From: DATBSK01 sp964532485
GTDB taxonomy: Bacteria > Actinomycetota > Acidimicrobiia > IMCC26256 > PALSA-555
Direction of reading: 5' to 3'
Assembly (NCBI GenBank): GCA_964532485.1
Contig: CAZHKE010000074.1
Span: 1-11,843, forward strand
Length of the DNA: 11,843 nt
Part shown: piece by piece, positions 6,339 through 11,843 of the stretch
How positions within the stretch are numbered: the stretch's first letter is position 1
Layout: every line of letters starts with the position of its first letter
The notes under the pieces: model-generated
Told to the model about the DNA's origin: nothing
Databases searched by the model: none
The model's input: only the letters and a program-made list of their open reading frames with translations
Position numbers and translations under genes: made by a program

Positions 6339-7346
6339 ATGAGCCGCGCCGAGCCCCGCGGGGCGATCGTGCGCCGGCGCCTGGTCTCGATCCCGGCGGT
6401 CGTGCTCGGCGCCGTCGTGCTGCTCGTGCTGATACCGATCTGGCTGCCGATCGCGCTCGTGGTCGACGTGCTCACCGATCCCCGCCGGCTGCCCCGCACG
6501 CGCCTCGGGCTGTTCGCGCTCTGCTGGACCTGGCTCGAGACGGCCGCGCTCGTCCGCCTGGCCTGGGTCTGGACGACCGGTGGCGCGCACGACCTCGACC
6601 GCATGACCGCCGCCCAGCGGTGGTGGGCATCGGGGCTGCTCGGCGCGCTGCGTCTCACCACCGGCCTACGGGTCGAGGTCGAGGGGATCGACGCGTTCGA
6701 CCCCGCGCCGGTCGTGATCCTCGCCCGCCACGCCTGCCTCGCGGACTCGCTCGTGTCGGCCTGGGTCGTCGTGGGACCCGCCGCGCACCGCGTCCGCTTC
6801 GTCATCAAGCGCGAGCTGCTCTCCGACCCGTGCCTCGACGTGGCCGGCAACCGCCTTTACAACCACTTCGTCGACCGCGGCGCCAGCGACTCCGGGCCCG
6901 AGCTCGATGCTCTGCGCACCCTCACCACCGACATGGGTGACGAGACGTGCGCGGTCATCTTCCCCGAAGGCACCCGTGCCAACCCCGAGAAGCGCGCCCG
7001 CGCGCTGGCGCGCATCGCGGAGCGCGACCCGGCCCGCGCCGAGCGCCTCGGCGCGCTCGAGCACCTCAACCCCCCGCGCCCCGCCGGCTCGGCCGCGTTG
7101 CTCGAGGGCGCGCCCGACGCCGACGTCGTCGTCGCGTGGCACACCGGCTTCGACGGCATGGACACGTTCGGCGGCATCCTCCGCAGCCTGCCGCCGCTCC
7201 GGGGGCGCACGATCCGCTACGTCGCCCGGCGCGTGCCCCGGTCCCAGGTGCCCGAGGGTGAGGCGTTCACCCGCTGGCTCGACGACACCTGGCTCGAGCT
7301 CGACCGGTCCGTCGACGCCGCCCTCGCCGACGAGGCATCACGGTGA
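6339..7346 (+). CDS. Lysophospholipid acyltransferase, PlsC superfamily, LCLAT1/AGPAT3-like
   Basis: A 335-residue membrane-bound acyltransferase that probably moves an acyl chain onto a lysophospholipid or glycerophosphate. Residues about 17-45 form a long hydrophobic helical segment after a basic N-terminus. The catalytic HX4D motif is H131-A-C-L-A-D136 and the substrate-phosphate motif is F208-P-E-G-T-R213. After FPEGTR comes a charged helical stretch rich in Arg and Ala, then LEHLNPPRPAG. That layout, with a PR-x-x-G motif after FPEGTR, recalls the eukaryote-type LCLAT1/AGPAT3 branch more than ordinary bacterial PlsC. The start at ATG 6339 is supported by TAGCCT six bases upstream. Its TGA overlaps the GTG of the DUF1295 gene by four bases (GTGA), so the two are translationally coupled. 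The acyltransferase assignment is firm; the acceptor is unknown. Confidence 0.87.
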   Translation: MSRAEPRGAIVRRRLVSIPAVVLGAVVLLVLIPIWLPIALVVDVLTDPRRLPRTRLGLFALCWTWLETAALVRLAWVWTTGGAHDLDRMTAAQRWWASGLLGALRLTTGLRVEVEGIDAFDPAPVVILARHACLADSLVSAWVVVGPAAHRVRFVIKRELLSDPCLDVAGNRLYNHFVDRGASDSGPELDALRTLTTDMGDETCAVIFPEGTRANPEKRARALARIAERDPARAERLGALEHLNPPRPAGSAALLEGAPDADVVVAWHTGFDGMDTFGGILRSLPPLRGRTIRYVARRVPRSQVPEGEAFTRWLDDTWLELDRSVDAALADEASR

Positions 7347-8128
7347 GCGACGCCGCGACCGCGCTGGTCGTCGCCGCGGGCGCGGTGACGGCGGTGATGC
7401 TCGTCACCTGGGTGGTGAGCGTCGCGGTGCGCGACGCGTCGATCGTCGATCCGGTGTGGGGCGCCGGCTTCGTGGTCGTGGCCTGGGCGGTGCTGCTCGG
7501 CGTCGACGGCGACGAGGCGCGCCAGTGGCTGCTCGTCGCGATGACGACCGTCTGGGGGCTGCGGCTCGCGGGCTACCTCGCGTGGCGAAAGCGCGGCCAC
7601 GGTGAGGACTTCCGCTATCAGGCGATGCGGGCGCGCATCGGCGCGCGCTTCTGGTGGGTGAGCCTCTTCACCGTCTTCGCGCTCCAGGGCGTGCTCATGT
7701 GGGTCGTGTCGCTGCCGGTGCAGCTCGGACAGGTGCCCGACGACCCGGGCCTCGGGGTGCTCGCCGGCATCGGAATCGCCGTGTGGGCGCTGGGCCTGGG
7801 CTTCGAGGTCGTGGGCGACGCGCAGCTCGCGCGCTTCAAGGCCGACCCGGCCAACGCCGGCACGGTCATGGACCGGGGCCTGTGGCGCTACACCCGCCAC
7901 CCCAACTACTTCGGCGACGCGTGCGTGTGGTGGGGAATCGCGCTCGTCGCCGCGGAGAGCGGCCTCGGTGCGATCGGCCTCGTGGGCGCGGTCGTGATGA
8001 CGGTGCTGTTGCGACGCGTCTCGGGCGTCACCCTGCTCGAGCGCTCGCTCACCGAGCGTCGCGCCGGCTACGCCGACTACGTGGCCCGCACGAGCCCGTT
8101 CGTGCCTCGTCCGCCGCGCCGCACCTAG
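7343..8128 (+). CDS. DUF1295 membrane protein, steroid 5-alpha-reductase/ICMT-like
   Basis: A 261-residue integral membrane protein of the DUF1295 family, related to the C-terminal domain of steroid 5-alpha-reductases and to isoprenylcysteine methyltransferases. Several hydrophobic helices alternate with short loops, starting with residues about 5-28. An early signature is ASIVDPVWGAGF. The conserved C-terminal motif is GLWRYTRHPNYFGD, with R185-H186-P187-N188-Y189, a region that in related enzymes forms the NAD(P)H or SAM site. The family ending YADYVARTSPFVP is intact. The GTG start at 7343 overlaps the TGA of the upstream acyltransferase as GTGA, so they form one operon. The link suggests a lipid substrate such as an isoprenoid, sterol-like or fatty chain, but the actual reaction is unknown. 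Family membership is clear from the motif. Confidence 0.88.
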   Translation: MSDAATALVVAAGAVTAVMLVTWVVSVAVRDASIVDPVWGAGFVVVAWAVLLGVDGDEARQWLLVAMTTVWGLRLAGYLAWRKRGHGEDFRYQAMRARIGARFWWVSLFTVFALQGVLMWVVSLPVQLGQVPDDPGLGVLAGIGIAVWALGLGFEVVGDAQLARFKADPANAGTVMDRGLWRYTRHPNYFGDACVWWGIALVAAESGLGAIGLVGAVVMTVLLRRVSGVTLLERSLTERRAGYADYVARTSPFVPRPPRRT

Positions 8129-8137
8129 CCGACCCGG

Positions 8138-8155
8138 CGCGCCCGGGCCGGCGCG
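8138..8155. terminator. GC-rich hairpin between convergent genes, probable bidirectional terminator
   Basis: CGCGCC-cgggcc-GGCGCG fills most of the 27-base gap between the DUF1295 stop (8128) and the permease stop (8156). Six strong GC pairs, no T-tract. The role is inferred from the convergent setting. Confidence 0.4.
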
Positions 8156-8950
8156 TCAGCCCTCGACGTCGCGGCGGTGCAACCCCGCGATGCCGGCGCC
8201 GGCGAAGATCACCGCCAGCGCGAGGAGCACGAGCGCGTGGGCGGCGCTGATGCCGTCGACGAGCGGGTGGTTGGCGGCGTACGGGTACCACAGCGACACG
8301 TAGCGCAGCCCCTTGGTGCTCTCGGACAGCGGCGTGAGCGCGTAGATGAGGTAGCTCGCCACCAGCACCGCGGTGGTCGCCCCGGCGGCGGCGGTGCGCG
8401 CACCCGTCGCGGCGCCGATGCCGAACGCGAGCGCGCCGCCCGCGATCCCGAGGAACCCGAGCATCACCGAGGCGGCGACGAGCCGGCCGGTCGAGATGTG
8501 CAGCGAGCCGAGCGGGTCGCCGACCATCAGCCCGGCCCACAGCACGATGGTGACGACGACCACCGCGATCGTCGTGGCGGCCAGGCTCGCCAACGCGATT
8601 CGGGTGCGTGAGACCGGCGCGGTGAACACCAGCGCGAGATGCCCGGCGTGCTCGCTGCCCGCGAGGCTCCCCGAGCCGAACGCGATCGCGACGCCGAGCA
8701 CCAGCCCCGGCGCGACGAACGACAGCAGCTCGCTCTCGAGGTAGCCCGCGGGGGTGGCGAGGTCGCCGCCGCCGAACAGGCTGAGCACCGCCTCGGGCAG
8801 GCTCTCGGTGAGAGTGGCGTACTGGTCGCCGAGCGACGCGTACAGCGCGGCGGTGGCGATCACGACGAGCGCGCCGCCGATGCTCACGATGGCCAGCATT
8901 CGGCCCCGCTCGGCCAACATCCGCCGCGTCAGCACCGCGACGGCCTCCAT
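8156..8950 (-). CDS. ABC-2 type exporter permease
   Basis: A 264-residue membrane subunit of an ABC exporter. About six hydrophobic helices are visible, near residues 18-40, 77-97, 117-141, 155-180, 185-205 and 235-258. Between helices 2 and 3 runs SGSLAGSEHAGHLALVFTAPVSRTRIALA, the cytoplasmic coupling-helix region typical of ABC-2 permeases, where LxxxxPVSR is characteristic. It is the second gene of a minus-strand operon, 27 bases after its ATPase. The ATG at 8948-8950 has GGGA at eight bases and GGAG at three bases upstream. Half-size, so it likely works as a homodimer with two ATPases. The exported substrate is unknown; drugs, lipids or peptides are typical for the family. Confidence 0.85.
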   Translation of the reverse strand: MEAVAVLTRRMLAERGRMLAIVSIGGALVVIATAALYASLGDQYATLTESLPEAVLSLFGGGDLATPAGYLESELLSFVAPGLVLGVAIAFGSGSLAGSEHAGHLALVFTAPVSRTRIALASLAATTIAVVVVTIVLWAGLMVGDPLGSLHISTGRLVAASVMLGFLGIAGGALAFGIGAATGARTAAAGATTAVLVASYLIYALTPLSESTKGLRYVSLWYPYAANHPLVDGISAAHALVLLALAVIFAGAGIAGLHRRDVEG

Positions 8951-8982
8951 CAGCTCCGTCCCATCAGCGCCGACCCATCAGC
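8947..8982. repeat. Three 14-bp-spaced GCTGATGG units across the ATPase-permease junction
   Basis: GCTGATGG (minus strand) occurs at 8975-8982, 8961-8968 and 8947-8954, exactly 14 bases apart. The first two units share CGCTGATGGG(T/A)CGG. The first supplies the ATPase stop TGA and the last the permease start ATG. Probably a local duplication that created the spacer. Confidence 0.75.
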
Positions 8983-9883
8983 GCGTCGCCTCGCGGTGCC
9001 CGCGGTAGTAGTCAAGGAAGATGTCCTCGAGATCGGCCTCGGGCGCGCGCACGTTCACGACGGTCCCGAGCCCGAGCGCGGCGCGCAGCACCGCGTCGAG
9101 CGGCCCGTCGACGCTCACGAGCAACGTCGTGCCCCGAGTCTCGACGCTGGCCACGCCTGCCAGCGCGCCGAGCGCGTCGGGCGGGGCGGGCGGCGCGTCG
9201 TAGTCGATCTCGAGGCGACGGCGGGCCCGGCGGCGCAGGTTCTCGAGCGTGTCGGTGACGACGAGGCGCCCCTCGCGCAGGATCCCCACCCGGTCGGCGA
9301 CGCGATCGACCTCCGCGAGCGTGTGCGACGACAGGAACACCGTCGCCGAGCGGGCGCGCGTCTCGGCGAGCAGCTCGTGGAACTCGCGCTGCACGAGCGG
9401 GTCGAGGCCGCGACTGGGCTCGTCGAGGAACACGACGTCGGGTCGGTGCATGAAGGCCTGCACGAGCCCGATCTTCTGGGTGTTGCCGGTGGAGAGCCCG
9501 CCGATGTGGCGGTCGAGCGGCAGGTCGAACCGGTCGCAGAGCTCGTCGCGCCACGAGTCGTCGGCACCGGGGCGCAGGTCGGCGACGAAGTCGAGGAGCT
9601 CGCGTGCGGTCAGGTCCTTGGGGAGCGCGAGCTCGCCCGGCAGGTAGCCGATGCGGCGGTGGATCTCGAGCGCTCCCGCGCGGCTGTCGAGGCCGAGCAC
9701 GCTGACGGTCCCGGCGCTCGGGCGGGCGAGGTCGAGGCAGCAGCGGATCGTGGTCGTCTTGCCGGCGCCGTTGGGGCCGAGGAACCCGAAGACCTCGCCG
9801 GGCTCGACGGCCAGGTCGAGGTCCTCGACCGCCGTCAGGTGACCGAAGCGCTTGGTCAGCCCCGAGGCCCGGATCGCGTCCAC
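8978..9883 (-). CDS. ABC exporter ATP-binding subunit
   Basis: A 301-residue cytoplasmic ATPase that powers the ABC-2 permease encoded downstream. Visible motifs are Walker A GPNGAGKT (36-43), a signature loop reading LSTGN (130-134) instead of canonical LSGGQ, Walker B VVFLDEPSRGLDP with D154-E155, and the switch H187 in SSHTLAE. Residues after about 220 form the extra C-terminal domain common in drug/lipid-exporter ATPases of the DrrA/CcmA-like group. The frame is open far upstream on this strand, through the antisense of the aldo/keto reductase. The true start is GTG 9881-9883, because the family N-terminus (DAIRASGLTKRFG) begins there and GGGGGAG lies nine bases before it. Only 39 bases separate it from the divergent reductase start. 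Confidence 0.9.
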   Translation of the reverse strand: MDAIRASGLTKRFGHLTAVEDLDLAVEPGEVFGFLGPNGAGKTTTIRCCLDLARPSAGTVSVLGLDSRAGALEIHRRIGYLPGELALPKDLTARELLDFVADLRPGADDSWRDELCDRFDLPLDRHIGGLSTGNTQKIGLVQAFMHRPDVVFLDEPSRGLDPLVQREFHELLAETRARSATVFLSSHTLAEVDRVADRVGILREGRLVVTDTLENLRRRARRRLEIDYDAPPAPPDALGALAGVASVETRGTTLLVSVDGPLDAVLRAALGLGTVVNVRAPEADLEDIFLDYYRGHREATR

Positions 9884-9892
9884 GGCCGGAGT

Positions 9893-9899
9893 CTCCCCC
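9893..9899 (-). promoter_or_regulatory. Shine-Dalgarno deciding the ABC ATPase start
   Basis: GGGGGAG on the minus strand, nine bases before GTG 9883. It supports a GTG start rather than a long extension into the reductase antisense frame. Confidence 0.6.
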
Positions 9900-9909
9900 G
9901 TCGGGCCGC

Positions 9910-9915
9910 TACCGT
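9910..9915 (+). promoter_or_regulatory. Leaderless-type -10 box (TACCGT) of the aldo/keto reductase
   Basis: TACCGT, seven bases, then ATG 9923; no Shine-Dalgarno. It sits within the 39-base divergent gap shared with the ABC operon, whose own -10 (TAGCGG on the opposite strand, overlapping this box) is a poorer match. Confidence 0.5.
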
Positions 9916-9922
9916 GCCGCTC

Positions 9923-10900
9923 ATGGACTCTGTCAACCTGGGATCGACGGGGCTGCGGGTCTCGCGCGTCTGCCTCGGGATGATGAGCTACGGCAACGAC
10001 AGCGACCGGCCGTGGGTGCTCGACGAGGACGCCGCCGAGCCGATCGTGCGGGCGGCGGTGGAGGCCGGCATCTACTTCTTCGACACCGCCAACGGCTACT
10101 CCAACGGGGCGAGCGAGGTCGCGACGGGACGATTGGTGTCGAAGTACCTGAGCCGCGACGAGGCGGTGATCGCCACCAAGGTGTTCATGCCGGTGACGCC
10201 CGGGCCCAACGGCGGCGGGCTGTCGCGCAAGCACGTCATGTCGGCGATCGACGCGTCGCTCCAGAGGCTCGGGCTCGATCACGTCGACCTGTACCAGATC
10301 CACCGCTACGACGTGCACACGCCGATCGAGGAGACGATGGCGGCGCTCGACGACGTCGTGCGCGCCGGGAAGGCCCGCTACATCGGCGCGAGCAGCATGC
10401 ACGCGTGGCAGTTCGCCAAGGCCCAAGCGACGGCAGCGCGGGCGGGCGGCGCCCGGTTCGTGTCGATGCAGAACCACTACAACCTCCTCTATAGAGAGGA
10501 AGAGCGGGAGATGATCCCGCAGTGCATCGACATGGGCGTCGGGGTGATCCCGTGGAGCCCGCTGGCCCGGGGCGTGCTCGCCGGCAACCGGGGGCGGGGC
10601 GACGAGCGGCGCACGACCCGGTCCGAGACCGATACGTTCACCGACTTCCTCTACACGCACCCGGCCGACTTCGACGTGGTCGAGCGAGTCGCCGAGGTCG
10701 CGGGCGAACGGGGAGTGACGCCGGCGCAGGTGGCGCTGGCATGGCTGCTGCACCGGCCCGGCGTGACCGCGCCGATCGTCGGCGCCACCAAGCTGTCCCA
10801 CCTCGAGGACGCGGTCGCGGCCGAGCAGCTCGCGCTCGACGACAAGGAGATCGCCCGCCTCGAGGAGCCCTACGTGCCCCATCCCGTCGCCGGGCACTGA
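9923..10900 (+). CDS. Aldo/keto reductase
   Basis: A 325-residue NADPH-dependent oxidoreductase with the (beta/alpha)8 barrel of the aldo/keto reductase family, reducing aldehydes or ketones to alcohols in the cytoplasm. The catalytic tetrad is complete: D54 and Y59 (FFDTANGYSNG), K86 (VIATKVF) and H127 (LYQIHRYD). The N-terminus LGSTGLRVSRVCLGMMSYG, the later NHYNLLYREEEREMIPQC and WSPLARGVLAGN, and the cofactor-binding stretch PIVGATKLSHLEDAV place it with the bacterial YajO/IolS-like reductases. ATG 9923 starts directly at the family N-terminus and lies seven bases after TACCGT, so the transcript may be leaderless. It is transcribed alone, divergent from the ABC operon. The substrate is not predictable, but the enzyme looks intact and active. 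Confidence 0.93.
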   Translation: MDSVNLGSTGLRVSRVCLGMMSYGNDSDRPWVLDEDAAEPIVRAAVEAGIYFFDTANGYSNGASEVATGRLVSKYLSRDEAVIATKVFMPVTPGPNGGGLSRKHVMSAIDASLQRLGLDHVDLYQIHRYDVHTPIEETMAALDDVVRAGKARYIGASSMHAWQFAKAQATAARAGGARFVSMQNHYNLLYREEEREMIPQCIDMGVGVIPWSPLARGVLAGNRGRGDERRTTRSETDTFTDFLYTHPADFDVVERVAEVAGERGVTPAQVALAWLLHRPGVTAPIVGATKLSHLEDAVAAEQLALDDKEIARLEEPYVPHPVAGH

Positions 10901-10948
10901 GCGCCGACCGGTCCGGTCCGGTTCGCTCAGGTGGGCGCGGCGGCGCCT

Positions 10949-10994
10949 GACGTGCGTCCCTCACCCCGCCCTGCGCGGGTGAGGGACGCAACCA
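10949..10994. repeat. 46-bp palindromic dispersed repeat, copy 2; possible terminator
   Basis: Matches copy 1 at 6280-6325 in 45 of 46 bases. The core hairpin at 10954-10989 has arms GCGTCCCTCACCC and GGGTGAGGGACGC. This copy lies between the aldo/keto reductase stop (10900) and the facing membrane-protein stop (11011), where a stable hairpin would serve both genes as a terminator. Confidence 0.85.
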
Positions 10995-11010
10995 GAGAGA
11001 GGTTGGGGCG

Positions 11011-11724
11011 TCAGATGTTGATGGGGAACGTCAGGATGATGACGAGGCCGGCGACGAGGATGGCGACGGCGAGCGTGATCGTGGCCAGCCGGTTGCGCGT
11101 CGACCCGAGCTTCGAGCTGACGCCCGCGAAGAACAGCACCGACGCGAACAGCACCGTGGTGAGGACGTAGTTGTCGCCCCGCTGGTTGTCGCGCCGTGCG
11201 AGCTCGGATTGTCGGTCGGCGGCGGCCTCGAGCTTGTCGGAGCTCTCCTGCTCCGCGAGCCGGTACTCGGGCAGGGCGAACGGCGTCGGGGCCGCCTCGG
11301 GGTTGTTGATCGGGTCCTCGGCCAGCCACGCCTCGACCGCGGGCTTGAACTCGTCGCGGAAGCGCTCGTAGAGGAACCCCGAGAGCGAGCTCGGGTCGGG
11401 CTGGTAGGTACCGTCCGCGGCGGTCGATGCCGTCGGGTCGAACGCGCGCTCGGCCGTGATCGCCTCGGCCCACGCGACGAACAGGTCGACGTCGACGATG
11501 GCCTGCGAGTTCGCCTGGTTGGCGTCCTTCGCCGACTCGGTGCGCAGCGCGCCGGCGCGGGCGAAGTGGATCGCCTGGGTCCCGCTCCACTTGGTGCTCT
11601 GGAACGCCGACCATGCGGTCAGCACCGTCGCCATCGCGAGCAGCGCCGTCGCCACCAGCTCGATCAGCTCGCGGGTCCGCTGATCCCGGGCGTCGCGAGC
11701 GCCCACCTCCGCCATGCCCGTCAT
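11011..11724 (-). CDS. Three-helix membrane protein of unknown function (conserved actinobacterial type)
   Basis: A 237-residue protein. After a charged N-terminus comes helix 1 (about residues 20-40, ending TAWSAFQSTKWSG). A long, acidic, Asn/Gln/Ala-rich region follows to about residue 185, containing FRDEFKPAVEAWLAEDPINNP and a probable coiled coil at AEQESSDKLEAAADRQSE. Two C-terminal helices follow (about 186-204 and 212-233). I recognise the pattern from hypothetical membrane proteins common in bacteria (DUF4337-like), but cannot give a function. I placed the start at ATG 11722-11724 because GAGGT lies six bases upstream. The frame is open to an ATG at 11772, but that would run through the promoter of the divergent gene. 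Transcribed alone. Confidence 0.75.
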   Translation of the reverse strand: MTGMAEVGARDARDQRTRELIELVATALLAMATVLTAWSAFQSTKWSGTQAIHFARAGALRTESAKDANQANSQAIVDVDLFVAWAEAITAERAFDPTASTAADGTYQPDPSSLSGFLYERFRDEFKPAVEAWLAEDPINNPEAAPTPFALPEYRLAEQESSDKLEAAADRQSELARRDNQRGDNYVLTTVLFASVLFFAGVSSKLGSTRNRLATITLAVAILVAGLVIILTFPINI

Positions 11725-11730
11725 CCTCGC

Positions 11731-11735
11731 ACCTC
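11731..11735 (-). promoter_or_regulatory. Shine-Dalgarno deciding the start at 11724
   Basis: GAGGT on the minus strand, six bases before ATG 11724, favours this start over the upstream ATG 11772 and the downstream ATG 11715. Confidence 0.5.
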
Positions 11736-11756
11736 GCCCAGCCCGGGGGCCGCTCG

Positions 11757-11762
11757 TAGCGT
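11757..11762 (+). promoter_or_regulatory. Leaderless-type -10 box (TAGCGT) of the last gene
   Basis: TAGCGT, eight bases, then ATG 11771, with no Shine-Dalgarno. Same arrangement as at 6327 and 9910. Confidence 0.45.
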
Positions 11763-11770
11763 CTCCGGAC

Positions 11771-11843
11771 ATGGGAGATTCTCGAGGTCGGCTGTCGATC
11801 CGGGCGATCCCCGTTCGTCGGTGGGTGCCGGCGGACGACGAGC
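11771..11843 (+). CDS. Start of an unidentified gene, 3' truncated by the window
   Basis: An open frame from ATG 11771 to the window end, 24 complete codons with a basic N-terminus (MGDSRGRLSIRAIPVRRWVP, then ADDE). It is too short to assign. A TAGCGT -10 box eight bases upstream and the divergent layout with the membrane-protein gene support it as a real start. If real, it is leaderless. Confidence 0.45.
   Translation, partial: MGDSRGRLSIRAIPVRRWVPADDE

Noticed and set aside
8639..9922. An N-terminal extension of the aldo/keto reductase frame of about 430 codons
   Set aside because: The extension is antisense to the ABC genes and low in complexity; the reductase family starts at 9923, where a promoter-like box lies just upstream.
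10487..10496. Palindrome CTCTATAGAG with unusually AT-rich codons inside the aldo/keto reductase
   Set aside because: It encodes the conserved family motif LLYREEER, so the sequence is explained by the protein. It is too isolated to call a promoter or a sign of transfer.
9884..10897. An N-terminal extension of the ABC ATPase on the minus strand
   Set aside because: It is antisense to the aldo/keto reductase and has no recognisable domain; GTG 9883 has its own Shine-Dalgarno.
11725..11772. A longer start at 11772 for the minus-strand membrane protein
   Set aside because: It would overlap the divergent start at 11771 and its -10 box, and the added residues look non-conserved; ATG 11724 has a well-spaced GAGGT.
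1..11843. CRISPR array, tRNA or rRNA genes, prophage or toxin-antitoxin genes
   Set aside because: I looked for regular repeat-spacer structure, tRNA arms, integrase or transposase motifs and small paired ORFs, and found none that I could support.

Overview
The window is about 70% G+C with strongly G/C-biased third codon positions and short intergenic gaps. It carries an F420-type PPOX-fold oxidoreductase and several genes whose start codon lies 6-8 bases after a TANNNT-like -10 box, which is the usual pattern of leaderless actinobacterial transcripts. Together this suggests a high-GC actinobacterium, plausibly a member of the Acidimicrobiia; that placement is inference from style, not from a marker gene. 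I see no rRNA, tRNA, CRISPR array, insertion sequence or prophage gene, and no gene-free stretch longer than about 200 bases.

Layout. 1-1800 (+): a cation/proton antiporter of the CPA1 type with a fused TrkA-N/RCK domain, cut by the window start. 1889-2308 (-): a small four-helix membrane protein of unknown function, convergent with the antiporter across a terminator-like hairpin and an 18-bp tandem duplication. 2420-5199 (+): a two-gene operon of a D-aminoacylase-type amidohydrolase followed 8 bases later by a GNAT/FeeM-like acyltransferase with a C-terminal cyclic-nucleotide-binding domain. 5234-5653 (+): a VOC-fold (glyoxalase-like) protein. 5727-6143 (-): a PPOX-class F420-dependent enzyme. 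6339-8128 (+): a PlsC/LCLAT1-like acyltransferase overlapping by four bases a DUF1295 (steroid 5-alpha-reductase-like) membrane protein. 8156-9883 (-): an ABC exporter, ATPase first, then an ABC-2 permease. 9923-10900 (+): an aldo/keto reductase. 11011-11724 (-): a three-helix membrane protein of unknown function. 11771-end (+): the start of a further gene.

Two things stand out. First, the amidohydrolase/acyltransferase pair: one enzyme looks able to cleave N-acyl amino acids or related amides, while its partner resembles N-acyl amino acid synthases and carries a nearly canonical cAMP/cGMP phosphate-binding cassette. This may be a cyclic-nucleotide-gated make/break pair for an acylated metabolite. 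Second, a 46-bp, almost perfectly palindromic sequence occurs twice, at 6280-6325 and 10949-10994, differing at one loop base. One copy touches the promoter of the acyltransferase operon and the other lies between convergent genes. It looks like a dispersed REP/MITE-like element that may also act as a terminator.

The remaining genes are mostly ordinary housekeeping or accessory metabolism and transport, and all functions are assigned from sequence motifs read by eye.
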